From: DASUPK01 sp036276255
GTDB lineage: Bacteria; Actinomycetota; Thermoleophilia; Solirubrobacterales; 70-9
Reading direction: 5' to 3'
Length of the DNA stretch: 49,894 nt
Assembly: GCA_036276255.1 (NCBI GenBank)
Contig: DASUPK010000047.1
Location: 1 to 49,894, forward strand
Made by a program: the position numbers and the translations under genes. Every line of letters begins with the position of its first letter. Positions within the stretch are counted from its first letter, which is position 1. The notes below the pieces were generated by a model. It made no database searches, had not been told where the DNA came from, and was given only the letters and a program-made list of their open reading frames with translations. Of this stretch, positions 8,132-15,410 are shown in pieces.

Positions 8132-10456
8132 TCATGCGCTGAGCTGATCCCTGATCTCGTTGAGCAGCTTCTTCGGGATCCCCGGCACCCTTTCGAGGTC
8201 GTCCACCGAGGCGAAGCCTTCCTGGCGCTCTCGGTAGGCGATCACCCGGGTCGCCTGGGTCACGGACATGCCGAGCTCGCGGAGCTGCTCGAAGCTCGCC
8301 TTGTTGAGGTCGAGCGGACGGCCGCTCCGGCGTGAGCGCACGGTGCTCTTCGTGCGGGCGGCCGTCTTCTCCGCCGCCTCGTTCTCCTTCGCGGCCTTCT
8401 TCTCGTCGGCCTGCTTCTCCTGCTCGGCCTTGCGCTCCGCGGCCGCATTCTCGGCTCGCCGCGCCCGGCGCCTGGCCAGGAAGCCCCGCGGCTCGGAGTC
8501 GGCCGTCACCGCCTCCTGCTCCTCGGTGCTCTGCTCGTCGCCGGCCGGCTCGGGCTCTGGGGACTTCTCGGGCTCGACCACGGCCTCGCCCTGATTCGGC
8601 TCGGGCAGCTCGATGCCGACCGAGGCGGCGTGCGCCTGGGCGCCGCCCGCCCGGTCCATCACGGACTTGATCCGGTCCTCGAGCGCCCGGAAGCGGCCCT
8701 CGCGCTCCTCGCTCGCCTTCCTGCGGTCCTCGTCGGTCACCTCGCCGAGCTTGCCCTCCGCGGACTCGGCGCGGGCGTCGGCCTCGCGGAGCTGGTGCTC
8801 GGCCGAGCGCAGGGCGCGGCCGGCCTGCTCGAGCTCGGTGGCCAGCTCCTGCTCGCGCTCGGCGAAGCGCCGCTCGGCGTCGTCCTCGGCCTCGCGCAGC
8901 GCCTGGGTGACCGCCCGCTTGGTGCGCCCGTCGCTCTGCCGCTCGAGCTGTTCGATCTCCTTGCGGAGCTCGCCGACCTGGCCGCGGATCCACTCCGCGG
9001 CGGCGCCGCGGGCCTCGGCCTCGGTGTCGAGCCGGGCGCTCTCCATCTCCTCGACCTTCTTCTCCGCGCGCTTGGCCCGGTTCTCGGCCTCTTGGATCAG
9101 CTGCTCGCGTGACGAGCGCTCCTCCTCGAGCTGGCTGCGGAGAGTGTCGAGCTCCCCCTTCCGCATGCTCTCGGCCTCTGCGCGGAGGGTCTCCTCCCGC
9201 TCGGCGAGGCGACGCTCCGCCTCCCGCTCCACGCGTGCGTGGGTATCGGCCTCGACCTTGGTGAGGGCGTCGGCGATCTTTGCGTCGGACTCGGCCTGCA
9301 CCCGGCGCAGCTCGGCGTCCAGGCTCTCCTCGGCGTCCCTCTGAAGTCTCGTTTGCTCCTCGGCGAGCCTGGCCTCGGCGCCTTCGACCCGCTCGCCTGC
9401 GGCCTCGATCTGCTGGGCGATCTCGTTGAGGCGGCGCTCGGCGGCATCGGCCGCCTCGGCGGCGGCCTCGCGCTCGCGGGACAGAGCCTGCTCGCGGCTC
9501 TTGAGCTCCGACTCGAACCGAAGCTTGGCGGCGCGGCGGGCGGCGTCGACCTCCTCGCGCGCCCGCTCGTCGGCGACGGAGCGAATGTCGGCGATCCGCC
9601 TGGCGAGCCCCTGCTCGAACTCGCGGCGAATGCCGCGCTCGATCTCGGCTCGGGATTCCTCCAGGCGCTCGCGCTCGCCGGTGGGGAGGGGCTCCTCGGC
9701 TTCGGCCGCGGATCCGGTGGCCTCCTCGGAGAGCTCGGCGCGGACCTGCTGCTCCACCCCCCGGCGCGCCTTCTCCACCGCCGCCTTGATGCGGGACTCG
9801 GTCTCGGCCTCCATCGAATCGATCTGGGCTTGAAGCTGCTCGGTGTGCTCGCGCTGGCGGCGGTCGGCTTCCTCGCTCGCCTTGCGCTCCGCCTTCGCCC
9901 GGGCCTCCTCGTCGTCATCGCCCGCGCTCTCGACGCGCTCGAGCCGCTCGCGGGCGTCCTTCAGGGCGGCGGCGGCCTCGTCGCGCTCGGCGATCAGCTC
10001 CTTCTCGCGCGCCAGGACCCGGCGCTCCAGCTCGGCCTCCAGCTCGCGGCGCACGTCGCCGCGCTGCTCCCGCAGCCAGTCGGCCGCCTCCTCCCGCGCT
10101 CTCGTGTCGGTGACGGTGACGTCTCCGGCGGCGCGGGTCTCCGCCTCCTCGAGTCGCTGCTGGAGCTCCTCGAGGGACCTGGCCGCGCGCTCACGCTCCT
10201 TCTCCAGGTCCTCCTCCAGCGCGAGGATCTCCGCGGTCGCCCGCTCCTCCGCCTCGCGGCGGGCCGCGTCGATCGCCTGCTTCATGTGCGGGTCGCGCTC
10301 GCCGTTGTCCGGGGCCTCGGCCGCGCCGGGCGCCTCCGGGGCGGCGGGGCGATCCTCCGCGCCCATCACCGGGCGCATCACCGGCGGCCGTTTCGCGGCG
10401 CCCGCGCGCACCTCGTCGGGATCCCCGTTGGCGCCTTCGTGTTGGCGCTCGGTCAT
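8132..10456 (-). CDS. Large coiled-coil protein with C-terminal helix-hairpin-helix domain
   Basis: The 774-aa product has a disordered Pro/Ala-rich head (1-57) and a very long, highly charged Ala/Glu/Arg heptad region (about 58-600). An acidic linker (615-655), a Lys/Ala/Glu basic segment (656-712) and a ComEA-like helix-hairpin-helix module (LDLNKASFEQLRELGM through VPGIPKKLLNEIRDQLSA, 715-774) complete it. A tryptophan-containing motif occurs twice in the rod (EEAADWLREQRGDVRRELEAE at 122 and GAAAEWIRGQVGELRKEIEQL at 484), which suggests an internal duplication. HhH modules bind DNA non-specifically, so a chromosome-tethering or structural role is possible but unproven. It is divergent from the pilin gene. 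TAGAGT 9 nt before the ATG suggests a leaderless transcript. Confidence 0.85.
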   Translation of the reverse strand: MTERQHEGANGDPDEVRAGAAKRPPVMRPVMGAEDRPAAPEAPGAAEAPDNGERDPHMKQAIDAARREAEERATAEILALEEDLEKERERAARSLEELQQRLEEAETRAAGDVTVTDTRAREEAADWLREQRGDVRRELEAELERRVLAREKELIAERDEAAAALKDARERLERVESAGDDDEEARAKAERKASEEADRRQREHTEQLQAQIDSMEAETESRIKAAVEKARRGVEQQVRAELSEEATGSAAEAEEPLPTGERERLEESRAEIERGIRREFEQGLARRIADIRSVADERAREEVDAARRAAKLRFESELKSREQALSREREAAAEAADAAERRLNEIAQQIEAAGERVEGAEARLAEEQTRLQRDAEESLDAELRRVQAESDAKIADALTKVEADTHARVEREAERRLAEREETLRAEAESMRKGELDTLRSQLEEERSSREQLIQEAENRAKRAEKKVEEMESARLDTEAEARGAAAEWIRGQVGELRKEIEQLERQSDGRTKRAVTQALREAEDDAERRFAEREQELATELEQAGRALRSAEHQLREADARAESAEGKLGEVTDEDRRKASEEREGRFRALEDRIKSVMDRAGGAQAHAASVGIELPEPNQGEAVVEPEKSPEPEPAGDEQSTEEQEAVTADSEPRGFLARRRARRAENAAAERKAEQEKQADEKKAAKENEAAEKTAARTKSTVRSRRSGRPLDLNKASFEQLRELGMSVTQATRVIAYRERQEGFASVDDLERVPGIPKKLLNEIRDQLSA

Positions 10457-10465
10457 CGAGGCGGC

Positions 10466-10471
10466 ACTCTA
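10466..10471 (-). promoter_or_regulatory. Candidate -10 box (TAGAGT) for the coiled-coil/HhH gene
   Basis: On the minus strand TAGAGT is followed by 9 nt and then the ATG at 10456. This spacing matches the other probable leaderless genes in the window. No -35 match is evident. Confidence 0.35.
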
Positions 10472-10592
10472 CGCGACGTTCAGGCCGGAGCGCGATTTCG
10501 GCGCGGGGCCGTTCGCCTTCGGGGACTCCGCGGTCTGGTTTCGTTCGCCGCCTCGGGCGAGCCTTCCGGAAACGAGCTCGAGGAGGTTGCAG

Positions 10593-10805
10593 ATGCGAGA
10601 ACTTCTTTACCGGCGGCTGGCCGGTCTCTCGACCGGGAACGGTCAGGGAACGGTCGAGTACGTGGGCCTGATCCTGCTGGTCGCGCTCCTGATGGTCGGA
10701 ATGGTGGCAGCCATGAAGGGCTTCCAGGGCAAGCAGGGCCTGGAGCTCGCCCAGACGATCGTGGACAAGATCCGCGAGGCGGTCGGCCAGGTCAGCTTCA
10801 AGTAA
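10593..10805 (+). CDS. Flp/TadE-like prepilin, 70 aa
   Basis: The short leader MRELLYRRLAGLSTGNG is followed by QGTVEYVGLILLVALLMVGM. This places a glycine before the cleavage point, Glu at +5 and Tyr at +6, then a hydrophobic helix, which is the Flp/TadE class-III prepilin arrangement cut by a TadV/PilD-type peptidase. A strong Shine-Dalgarno (AGGAGG at 10581-10586, 6 nt before ATG) fixes the start. The remainder (GFQGKQGLELAQTIVDKIREAVGQ) is an amphipathic helix. No tad secretion genes lie nearby, so it is an orphan pilin gene here. It may form a pilus or a pseudopilus-like membrane structure. Confidence 0.8.
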   Translation: MRELLYRRLAGLSTGNGQGTVEYVGLILLVALLMVGMVAAMKGFQGKQGLELAQTIVDKIREAVGQVSFK

Positions 10806-10846
10806 GGGGGCGGTCGTTTGGGGGCGGTCGATGGCAGACTGGCGCG

Positions 10847-11581
10847 ATGGCCGCCAGCCGCAGCTACGACCGCGCCCCCGCCGACCTACGCCCGGTGACG
10901 ATCGAGCCCGGCTTCGTCCGGACCGCCGATGGGTCGGCGCTGATCAGCGAGGGCGAGACGCGCGTCATCTGCACCGCGTCGGTCGGCGACAGCGTGCCGC
11001 GCTGGATGGAGGGCAAGGGCCGGGGGTGGCTAACCGGCGAGTACGCGATGCTGCCCGCCTCGACCGGCGATCGCAAGGCCCGCGACATCAGCCGCGGCAA
11101 GCAGGACGGGCGCGGGGTGGAGATCCAGCGGCTGATCGGCCGGTCGCTGCGCGGGGTGGTCGACTTCATGGCCCTCGGGGAGCGCTCGGTCTACGTCGAC
11201 TGCGACGTCCTGCAGGCGGACGGCGGCACCCGCTGCGCCGCGATCACGGGCGGATACGTCGCGCTCCACGATGCTCTGTCGAAGCTGGTCGATGCCGGCA
11301 AGCTCGAGACGATGCCGCTCAACCAGTCGGTCGCCGCGGTCAGTGTCGGGATGGTCGGCGGCCGGGCGCTCTGCGACCTCGACTACGGCGAGGACTCGAC
11401 CGCCGAGGTCGACGCGAACGTCGTGATGACCGGCGACGGTGGCCTGGTGGAGGTGCAGGCCACCGCGGAGCGCACCCCGCTCTCTCGCGCCTCCCTCGAC
11501 GAGTTGCTCGCGCTGGCGGAGGGCGGCATCGCGAAGTTGCGCGAGGCGCAGGAATCCGCGCTGGGTTCGCTCCCGGCCTGA
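10847..11581 (+). CDS. rph: Ribonuclease PH
   Basis: The 244-aa product trims the 3' ends of tRNA precursors phosphorolytically. Family motifs include SRSYDRAPADLRPVTIEPGF at the N-terminus, EGETRVICTASV, GWLTGEYAMLPAST, RGVEIQRLIGRSLRGVVD, VYVDCDVLQADGGTRCAAITGG and CDLDYGEDSTAEVDANVVM. Length and motif order are normal for a hexameric RNase PH. It is the first gene of an operon with rdgB and a CDF transporter; rph-rdgB adjacency is common in Actinobacteria. The ATG at 10847 is the only in-frame start giving the standard N-terminus. Confidence 0.96.
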   Translation: MAASRSYDRAPADLRPVTIEPGFVRTADGSALISEGETRVICTASVGDSVPRWMEGKGRGWLTGEYAMLPASTGDRKARDISRGKQDGRGVEIQRLIGRSLRGVVDFMALGERSVYVDCDVLQADGGTRCAAITGGYVALHDALSKLVDAGKLETMPLNQSVAAVSVGMVGGRALCDLDYGEDSTAEVDANVVMTGDGGLVEVQATAERTPLSRASLDELLALAEGGIAKLREAQESALGSLPA

Positions 11582-11610
11582 GCCCGGATCACGGATGATC
11601 TGAGCCCGCG

Positions 11611-12204
11611 ATGTCGGCGCTCGTCCTAGCCACCCGCAACGACCACAAGCTGCGCGAGCTTCGCGAGGCGCTGACCGGGATCGAGATCGACCCGCTGCCC
11701 TACGAGGTCGTGCTCCCGCCGGAGACCGGCGACACGTTCGCGGAGAACGCCCTCGGCAAGGCGCGGGCGGCGCACGCGGCGACCGGTCGGACCGCGATCG
11801 CCGACGACTCCGGGATCGAGGCCCGCGGCCTCGGCGGCCTGCCCGGCGTGCGATCGGCCCGATACGCCGGCGAGGACGCGACCGACGAGGAGAACCTCGC
11901 GAAGCTTCTACGCGAAGTGGGCGAGGGGGACGACCGGCGGGTCGCGTACGTGTGCGCGATCGCGCTGGTGGGCGAGGACGACTCGGAATCGCTGTTCGAG
12001 GGCCGCTGCGAGGGGACCCTGGCGGCGGAGCCGCGAGGGACCGGCGGCTTCGGCTACGACCCGGCGTTCGTCCCCGATGACACCGGGCCGGAGGACGACC
12101 GCACGATGGCTGAGCTGGCGCCCGAGGAGAAGCACGCGATCAGCCACCGCGGCAGGGCGGCGCGGAGGCTGGCGTCCCACCTCGGCGTCGAGGTGACGCC
12201 GTGA
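11611..12204 (+). CDS. rdgB: dITP/XTP pyrophosphatase (Ham1/RdgB)
   Basis: The 197-aa house-cleaning enzyme hydrolyses non-canonical purine triphosphates (dITP, XTP) to monophosphates and so prevents their incorporation into DNA. It has the ATRNDHKLRELREAL start (SxxN/TxNxxK-type motif), GDTFAENALGKARAA, ADDSGIEARGLGGLPGVRSARYAG (catalytic Asp pair) and a C-terminal FGYDPAF and HAISHRGRAARRL. All are standard for the family. It is 29 bp downstream of rph, and its stop overlaps the GTG of the CDF gene (GTGA), so the three are co-transcribed. Confidence 0.96.
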   Translation: MSALVLATRNDHKLRELREALTGIEIDPLPYEVVLPPETGDTFAENALGKARAAHAATGRTAIADDSGIEARGLGGLPGVRSARYAGEDATDEENLAKLLREVGEGDDRRVAYVCAIALVGEDDSESLFEGRCEGTLAAEPRGTGGFGYDPAFVPDDTGPEDDRTMAELAPEEKHAISHRGRAARRLASHLGVEVTP

Positions 12205-13139
12205 GCCCCCGGGGCCCCGTGGCGGGGAGCGGGATGACCAAGCCTCGCGCGGCTGCGGTCTCGATCGTCTCCAACTCCGTGCTGATCGCGCTGAAGCTCG
12301 CGGCGGCCGCCATCACCGGCTCCGTCGCGATCCTGAGCGAGGCGCTCCATTCGATGATCGACCTGATCGCCTCCGTCGTCGCCTTCGTGTCGGTCCGCAA
12401 GGCTGACGAGCCCGCCGACGTCGACCACCCCTATGGCCACGAGAAGCTGGAGAACGTCGGCGCGGCGATCGAGGCGATGCTGATCCTGGTCGGCGCGGGG
12501 GTGATCGTCTATGAGGCGGTCAACCGCCTGTCGACCGGCGCGACGGTTGATCAGCTCGGCCTCGGCATCGCGGTCATCGCCTTCTCCGGCCTGGCCAACG
12601 TCGGAGTCTCTCGGTTCCTCTCGCGCCAAGCCAAACGGCAGAACTCCCCTGCCCTGGCGGGAGATGCGGCGCACCTGGGCACCGATGCCTTCACCTCCGC
12701 CGGAGTGCTGGCCGGTCTGCTGTTGGTCCAGATCACCGGCGCGAACGCGATCGACTCCATCGTGGCGATCATCGTGGCGGGCGTGATCGTGGTGACGGGG
12801 GTCCGCCTGCTGCGCCGATCGACGGGAGTGTTGGCGGATGAGGCTCCGCCTCCTGAGGAAATGGACCGCGTCGAGGCAGCAATCGCACGAGCACGCGCCG
12901 ACGCTCCCGAGGTCGTCGGGTACCACAAGCTCCGCGCGCGGACGGGTCGCCGGACCTACGTCGACATGCACGTTCAGTTCGCAGCCGGGACAACGCTCGA
13001 GCACGCCCATGAGGTCGCTCACCGGTTGCGCGATGCGATCGAGGCCGATCTCGGCGACGCCGAGGTGCTGATCCACGTCGAGCCGGAGAGCTCCCGGCGG
13101 GACCCGGCGGAGTCGCCCAGCGCGTTCCGGGCCGGCTAG
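12201..13139 (+). CDS. Cation diffusion facilitator transporter
   Basis: The 312-aa membrane protein of the CDF family exchanges Zn2+, Fe2+ or Mn2+ for protons. It has the usual six hydrophobic helices in the first 210 residues. Metal-site motifs are EALHSMIDL in helix 2, DHPYGHEKLE after it and DAAHLGTDAFTS in helix 5, the two H/D pairs of the FieF-type site. The cytosolic dimerisation domain follows, with VDMHVQF and LGDAEVLIHVEP. The GTG start overlaps the rdgB stop; an internal ATG twelve codons later (MTKPRAAAVSIV) is an alternative. The metal cannot be assigned. The TAG stop coincides with the left border of repeat copy B. Confidence 0.92.
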   Translation: MSPRGPVAGSGMTKPRAAAVSIVSNSVLIALKLAAAAITGSVAILSEALHSMIDLIASVVAFVSVRKADEPADVDHPYGHEKLENVGAAIEAMLILVGAGVIVYEAVNRLSTGATVDQLGLGIAVIAFSGLANVGVSRFLSRQAKRQNSPALAGDAAHLGTDAFTSAGVLAGLLLVQITGANAIDSIVAIIVAGVIVVTGVRLLRRSTGVLADEAPPPEEMDRVEAAIARARADAPEVVGYHKLRARTGRRTYVDMHVQFAAGTTLEHAHEVAHRLRDAIEADLGDAEVLIHVEPESSRRDPAESPSAFRAG

Positions 13140-13235
13140 CGGCCACCAGGCCGCTCCACCTTGGAGCGGAGGGCGAAGCCCGTAGCGACTTATGTGGGGC
13201 GGCCGCTTGTGGCCGCGACCTGAGAGCGAAGCCGG
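13137..13235 (+). repeat. Dispersed palindromic repeat, copy B
   Basis: This copy starts at the TAG stop of the CDF gene and ends immediately before the stop of the convergent 46-aa gene. The identical 20-nt core is at 13171-13190. Its left end forms AGCGGCC-ACCA-GGCCGCT and its right half forms GCGGCC...GGCCGC, so the RNA folds into two or three GC hairpins. Position and orientation relative to the upstream gene match copy A. Confidence 0.85.
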
Positions 13236-13376
13236 TTAAGTGAGATTGACCGCAGCGGCCAACCCCACCGCTCCGACCACGATGCTGTAGCCGGTGTACC
13301 CGCCGATCGCCAGGAGGACCACGGAGATCCCGCAGATGACGACGACGGTGAGCCATGAGCCCTGCTGCAGAGTCAC
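13236..13376 (-). CDS. Small two-helix membrane protein, 46 aa
   Basis: Starting at GTG (13374-13376, minus strand) the frame reads MTLQQGSWLTVVVICGISVV, a glycine-rich turn (AIGGYTGYS) and a second hydrophobic stretch ending AAAVNLT before TAA. Almost every codon ends in G or C. It is divergent from the roadblock-like gene with 18 bp between the two start codons and convergent with the CDF gene across repeat copy B. The function is unknown. Confidence 0.6.
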   Translation of the reverse strand: MTLQQGSWLTVVVICGISVVLLAIGGYTGYSIVVGAVGLAAAVNLT

Positions 13377-13382
13377 GCTCGC

Positions 13383-13389
13383 TATTTTG
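13383..13389. promoter_or_regulatory. Overlapping divergent -10 boxes (TATTTT / CAAAAT)
   Basis: On the plus strand TATTTT (13383-13388) is 6 nt before the GTG at 13395. On the minus strand CAAAAT (13384-13389) is 7 nt before the GTG of the 46-aa gene. The whole space between start codons is 18 bp, so both genes can only be served by overlapping promoters with leaderless or near-leaderless transcripts. Confidence 0.4.
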
Positions 13390-13394
13390 ACCTA

Positions 13395-13748
13395 GTGGCC
13401 CCCGTCGACGCCCCGACCCTCACCGATGCCGGTGAGACGGTCGCATACCTGCAGGAGATCTCGCCGGAGATGCGCGGCTGCGCGGTGCTCTCGGATGGCG
13501 GCGAGGTGCTCGCAGCGAGCGGCGACGTCGAGCGCTGGGGGCAGGCGGGACGAGACCTGATCGCCGCCGCCGACGTCGCAGGCGCCGAGCAGGTGGCCTA
13601 CGCGCACATCGCCACCGGCGACGGAGAGGCCTTCTGCGTGAGGGAGTCCGGGCTGACCGCTGTCGCGGTCGCCGACCGTTTCAACCTCTCTTCGCTGATG
13701 ATCTTCGATATGCGAAACGCGCTTCGCCTGCTGGCGGCGAGCAGATGA
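13395..13748 (+). CDS. Roadblock/LC7-like small protein
   Basis: The 117-aa product has the alpha-beta-beta-alpha-beta-beta-beta-alpha feel of Roadblock/LC7 proteins. It contains GCAVLSDGGEVLAASGDVERW, an acidic/Ala-rich helix, then AFCVRESGLTAVAVADRF and a C-terminal helix FDMRNALRLLAA. Such proteins dimerise and serve as partners of small GTPases or as scaffold subunits, but no GTPase gene is nearby. Its stop overlaps the next gene (ATGA), and tldD follows, so it probably belongs to one operon with them. The family call comes from pattern recognition and is moderate. Confidence 0.6.
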   Translation: MAPVDAPTLTDAGETVAYLQEISPEMRGCAVLSDGGEVLAASGDVERWGQAGRDLIAAADVAGAEQVAYAHIATGDGEAFCVRESGLTAVAVADRFNLSSLMIFDMRNALRLLAASR

Positions 13749-13981
13749 CCGCCAAGCCCCATCGCCTCCTGCTCGACCGGGTCTCCGGCTACGCCGACGA
13801 GGCCGCCGCCTACCTGCGCCGGCGCCGTCACCAGCGCAAGCCATTCGCAAGGACCTACTATCGCGGCGGGCGCAGCTCGGCGTTCGCGGCCGATTCGGAG
13901 GAGGGCCAGGCACTCTTCCTTGCCGCGTCACGGCTGATCGAGGTGGCGGGGCCGCCGCGCCGGGCGAGGAGCGCGAAGTAG
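13745..13981 (+). CDS. Small basic protein of unknown function
   Basis: The 78-aa product has an Arg-rich middle (AAYLRRRRHQRKPFARTYYRGGRSSAF), an acidic patch (ADSEEGQALF) and a basic tail (GPPRRARSAK). No family is recognised. It starts inside the stop codon of the roadblock-like gene and is 43 bp upstream of tldD. Because TldD/TldE are peptide-processing proteases and this is the only small non-membrane gene in the operon, it could be a partner or substrate, which is purely inference. It could equally be a nucleic-acid-binding protein. Confidence 0.6.
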   Translation: MTAKPHRLLLDRVSGYADEAAAYLRRRRHQRKPFARTYYRGGRSSAFAADSEEGQALFLAASRLIEVAGPPRRARSAK

Positions 13982-14024
13982 ATGCGAGGGCGCGCGACAG
14001 CGCGACCCGTGAGATGGGGAACCC

Positions 14025-15410
14025 GTGCCACTAGTCGATAGAGAAATCGCATCCAAGGTCCTGGAGCGGGCACTGGCCCGCGGCGGCGACTTCGCCGAGC
14101 TCTTCTGCGAGGAACGCCAGGGATTCGCGCTGTCGATCGACGAGTCCCGGGTGGAGCGGCCGCAATCGGGCAGCGAGCGCGGCGCCGGCATCCGGGTGAT
14201 CGACGGGGAGGTGACGCGCTTCGCGCACGTCGACGGCCTCGCCGGGGAGGACCTGATGGGCGCGGCCGACGGCCTCGCCTCGGCGCTCGGTGGTGACGCG
14301 ACCGAGCCGCTTGCGCTGAGGGCCGCCGAGCCGCCCAAGCTCCAGGAGATCGAGGTGGATCCCGCGGGCGTCCCGGCGGACCGCAAGGCCGAGGTTCTGC
14401 GGGAGCTCGACGAGCGTGCACGCTCCGCCGGCCCGGAGGTCGCCCAGGCTTCCGCCAGCTACAGCGAGGGCCGCCGCCGCGTGGCGATCTTCAACTCCGA
14501 GGGCCTGGAGGCGAGCGACGACCGGACGCGTGTGCGGCTCGGGGTCCAGGTGGTGGCGCGCAAGGACGGCACCGTGGAGACCGGCTTCGAGACACTCGGC
14601 GAGCTCCGCGGCTTCGAGCTGCTGGACGGCGACCCCGCGCGGATCGCCGACCAGGCCGCGGGCAAGGCGCTCACGCTGCTCGGCGCCGACCCGGCGCCGG
14701 CCGGCGAGATGACCGTGGTCGTCGGCGGCGGCTTCGGCGGCGTCCTCTTCCACGAGATGACCGGCCACGGCCTCGAGGCCGACGCGGTTCAGAAGGGCGC
14801 CAGCGTCTACGCGGGCAGGATGGGCGAGAAGGTCGCGGAGCCGCTGCTCAACGCCTACGACGACGGCGTCATGCCTCATGAGTGGGGCACCGGCGCAATC
14901 GACGACGAGGGCACGCCCTGCCAGCAGACCGCGGTGATCCAGGAGGGCAAGCTCACCTCCTATCTGTACGACCGGCTTCGGGCCCGCCGCGATGGGGTTC
15001 CCTCCACCGGCAACGGGCGGCGAGCGACCTTCAGGGACCTGCCGATCCCCCGCATGACCAACACCTACATCGAGCCGGGCGACGCGGACCCGCAGGAGAT
15101 GATCTCCGAGGTCGAAAAGGGCTTCTATGCGGTCTCCTTCGGCGGCGGTCAGGTCGAGCCCGCCACCGGCGACTTCGTCTTCGGCGTCTCCGAGGGCTAT
15201 TTGATCGAGGGCGGCAAGGTGACCAAGCCCTGCCGCGGCGCGACGCTGATCGGGAACTGCCTGCAGGCGCTCGCCCGCATCGACGCGGTGGGGAACGACT
15301 TCGAGATGAAGACGGGCTTCTGCGGCAAGGCCGGCCAGACGGCGCCCGTCGGGACCGGGCAGGGGCACGTCCGCATCAAGGGCATCACCGTCGGCGGTAC
15401 CGCCGTATGA
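14025..15410 (+). CDS. tldD: TldD metalloprotease
   Basis: The 461-aa product is the catalytic half of the TldD/TldE heterodimer, a cytosolic zinc protease that degrades or matures unfolded peptides (microcin B17 leader, CcdA and RiPPs in other bacteria). The metal-binding motif is HEMTGHGLE at residues 243-251 (HExxxH), preceded by the glycine-rich VVVGGGFGGVLF. The C-terminal segment (GHVRIKGITVGGT) is typical. It starts at GTG and overlaps tldE by 4 bp (ATGA). It lies downstream of the roadblock-like and 78-aa genes in an apparent operon. Confidence 0.93.
   Translation: MPLVDREIASKVLERALARGGDFAELFCEERQGFALSIDESRVERPQSGSERGAGIRVIDGEVTRFAHVDGLAGEDLMGAADGLASALGGDATEPLALRAAEPPKLQEIEVDPAGVPADRKAEVLRELDERARSAGPEVAQASASYSEGRRRVAIFNSEGLEASDDRTRVRLGVQVVARKDGTVETGFETLGELRGFELLDGDPARIADQAAGKALTLLGADPAPAGEMTVVVGGGFGGVLFHEMTGHGLEADAVQKGASVYAGRMGEKVAEPLLNAYDDGVMPHEWGTGAIDDEGTPCQQTAVIQEGKLTSYLYDRLRARRDGVPSTGNGRRATFRDLPIPRMTNTYIEPGDADPQEMISEVEKGFYAVSFGGGQVEPATGDFVFGVSEGYLIEGGKVTKPCRGATLIGNCLQALARIDAVGNDFEMKTGFCGKAGQTAPVGTGQGHVRIKGITVGGTAV

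Noticed and set aside
9239..10830. Long plus-strand frame upstream of and in frame with rph
   Set aside because: It is a mirror of the coiled-coil gene on the other strand; real rph homology begins only at ATG 10847.
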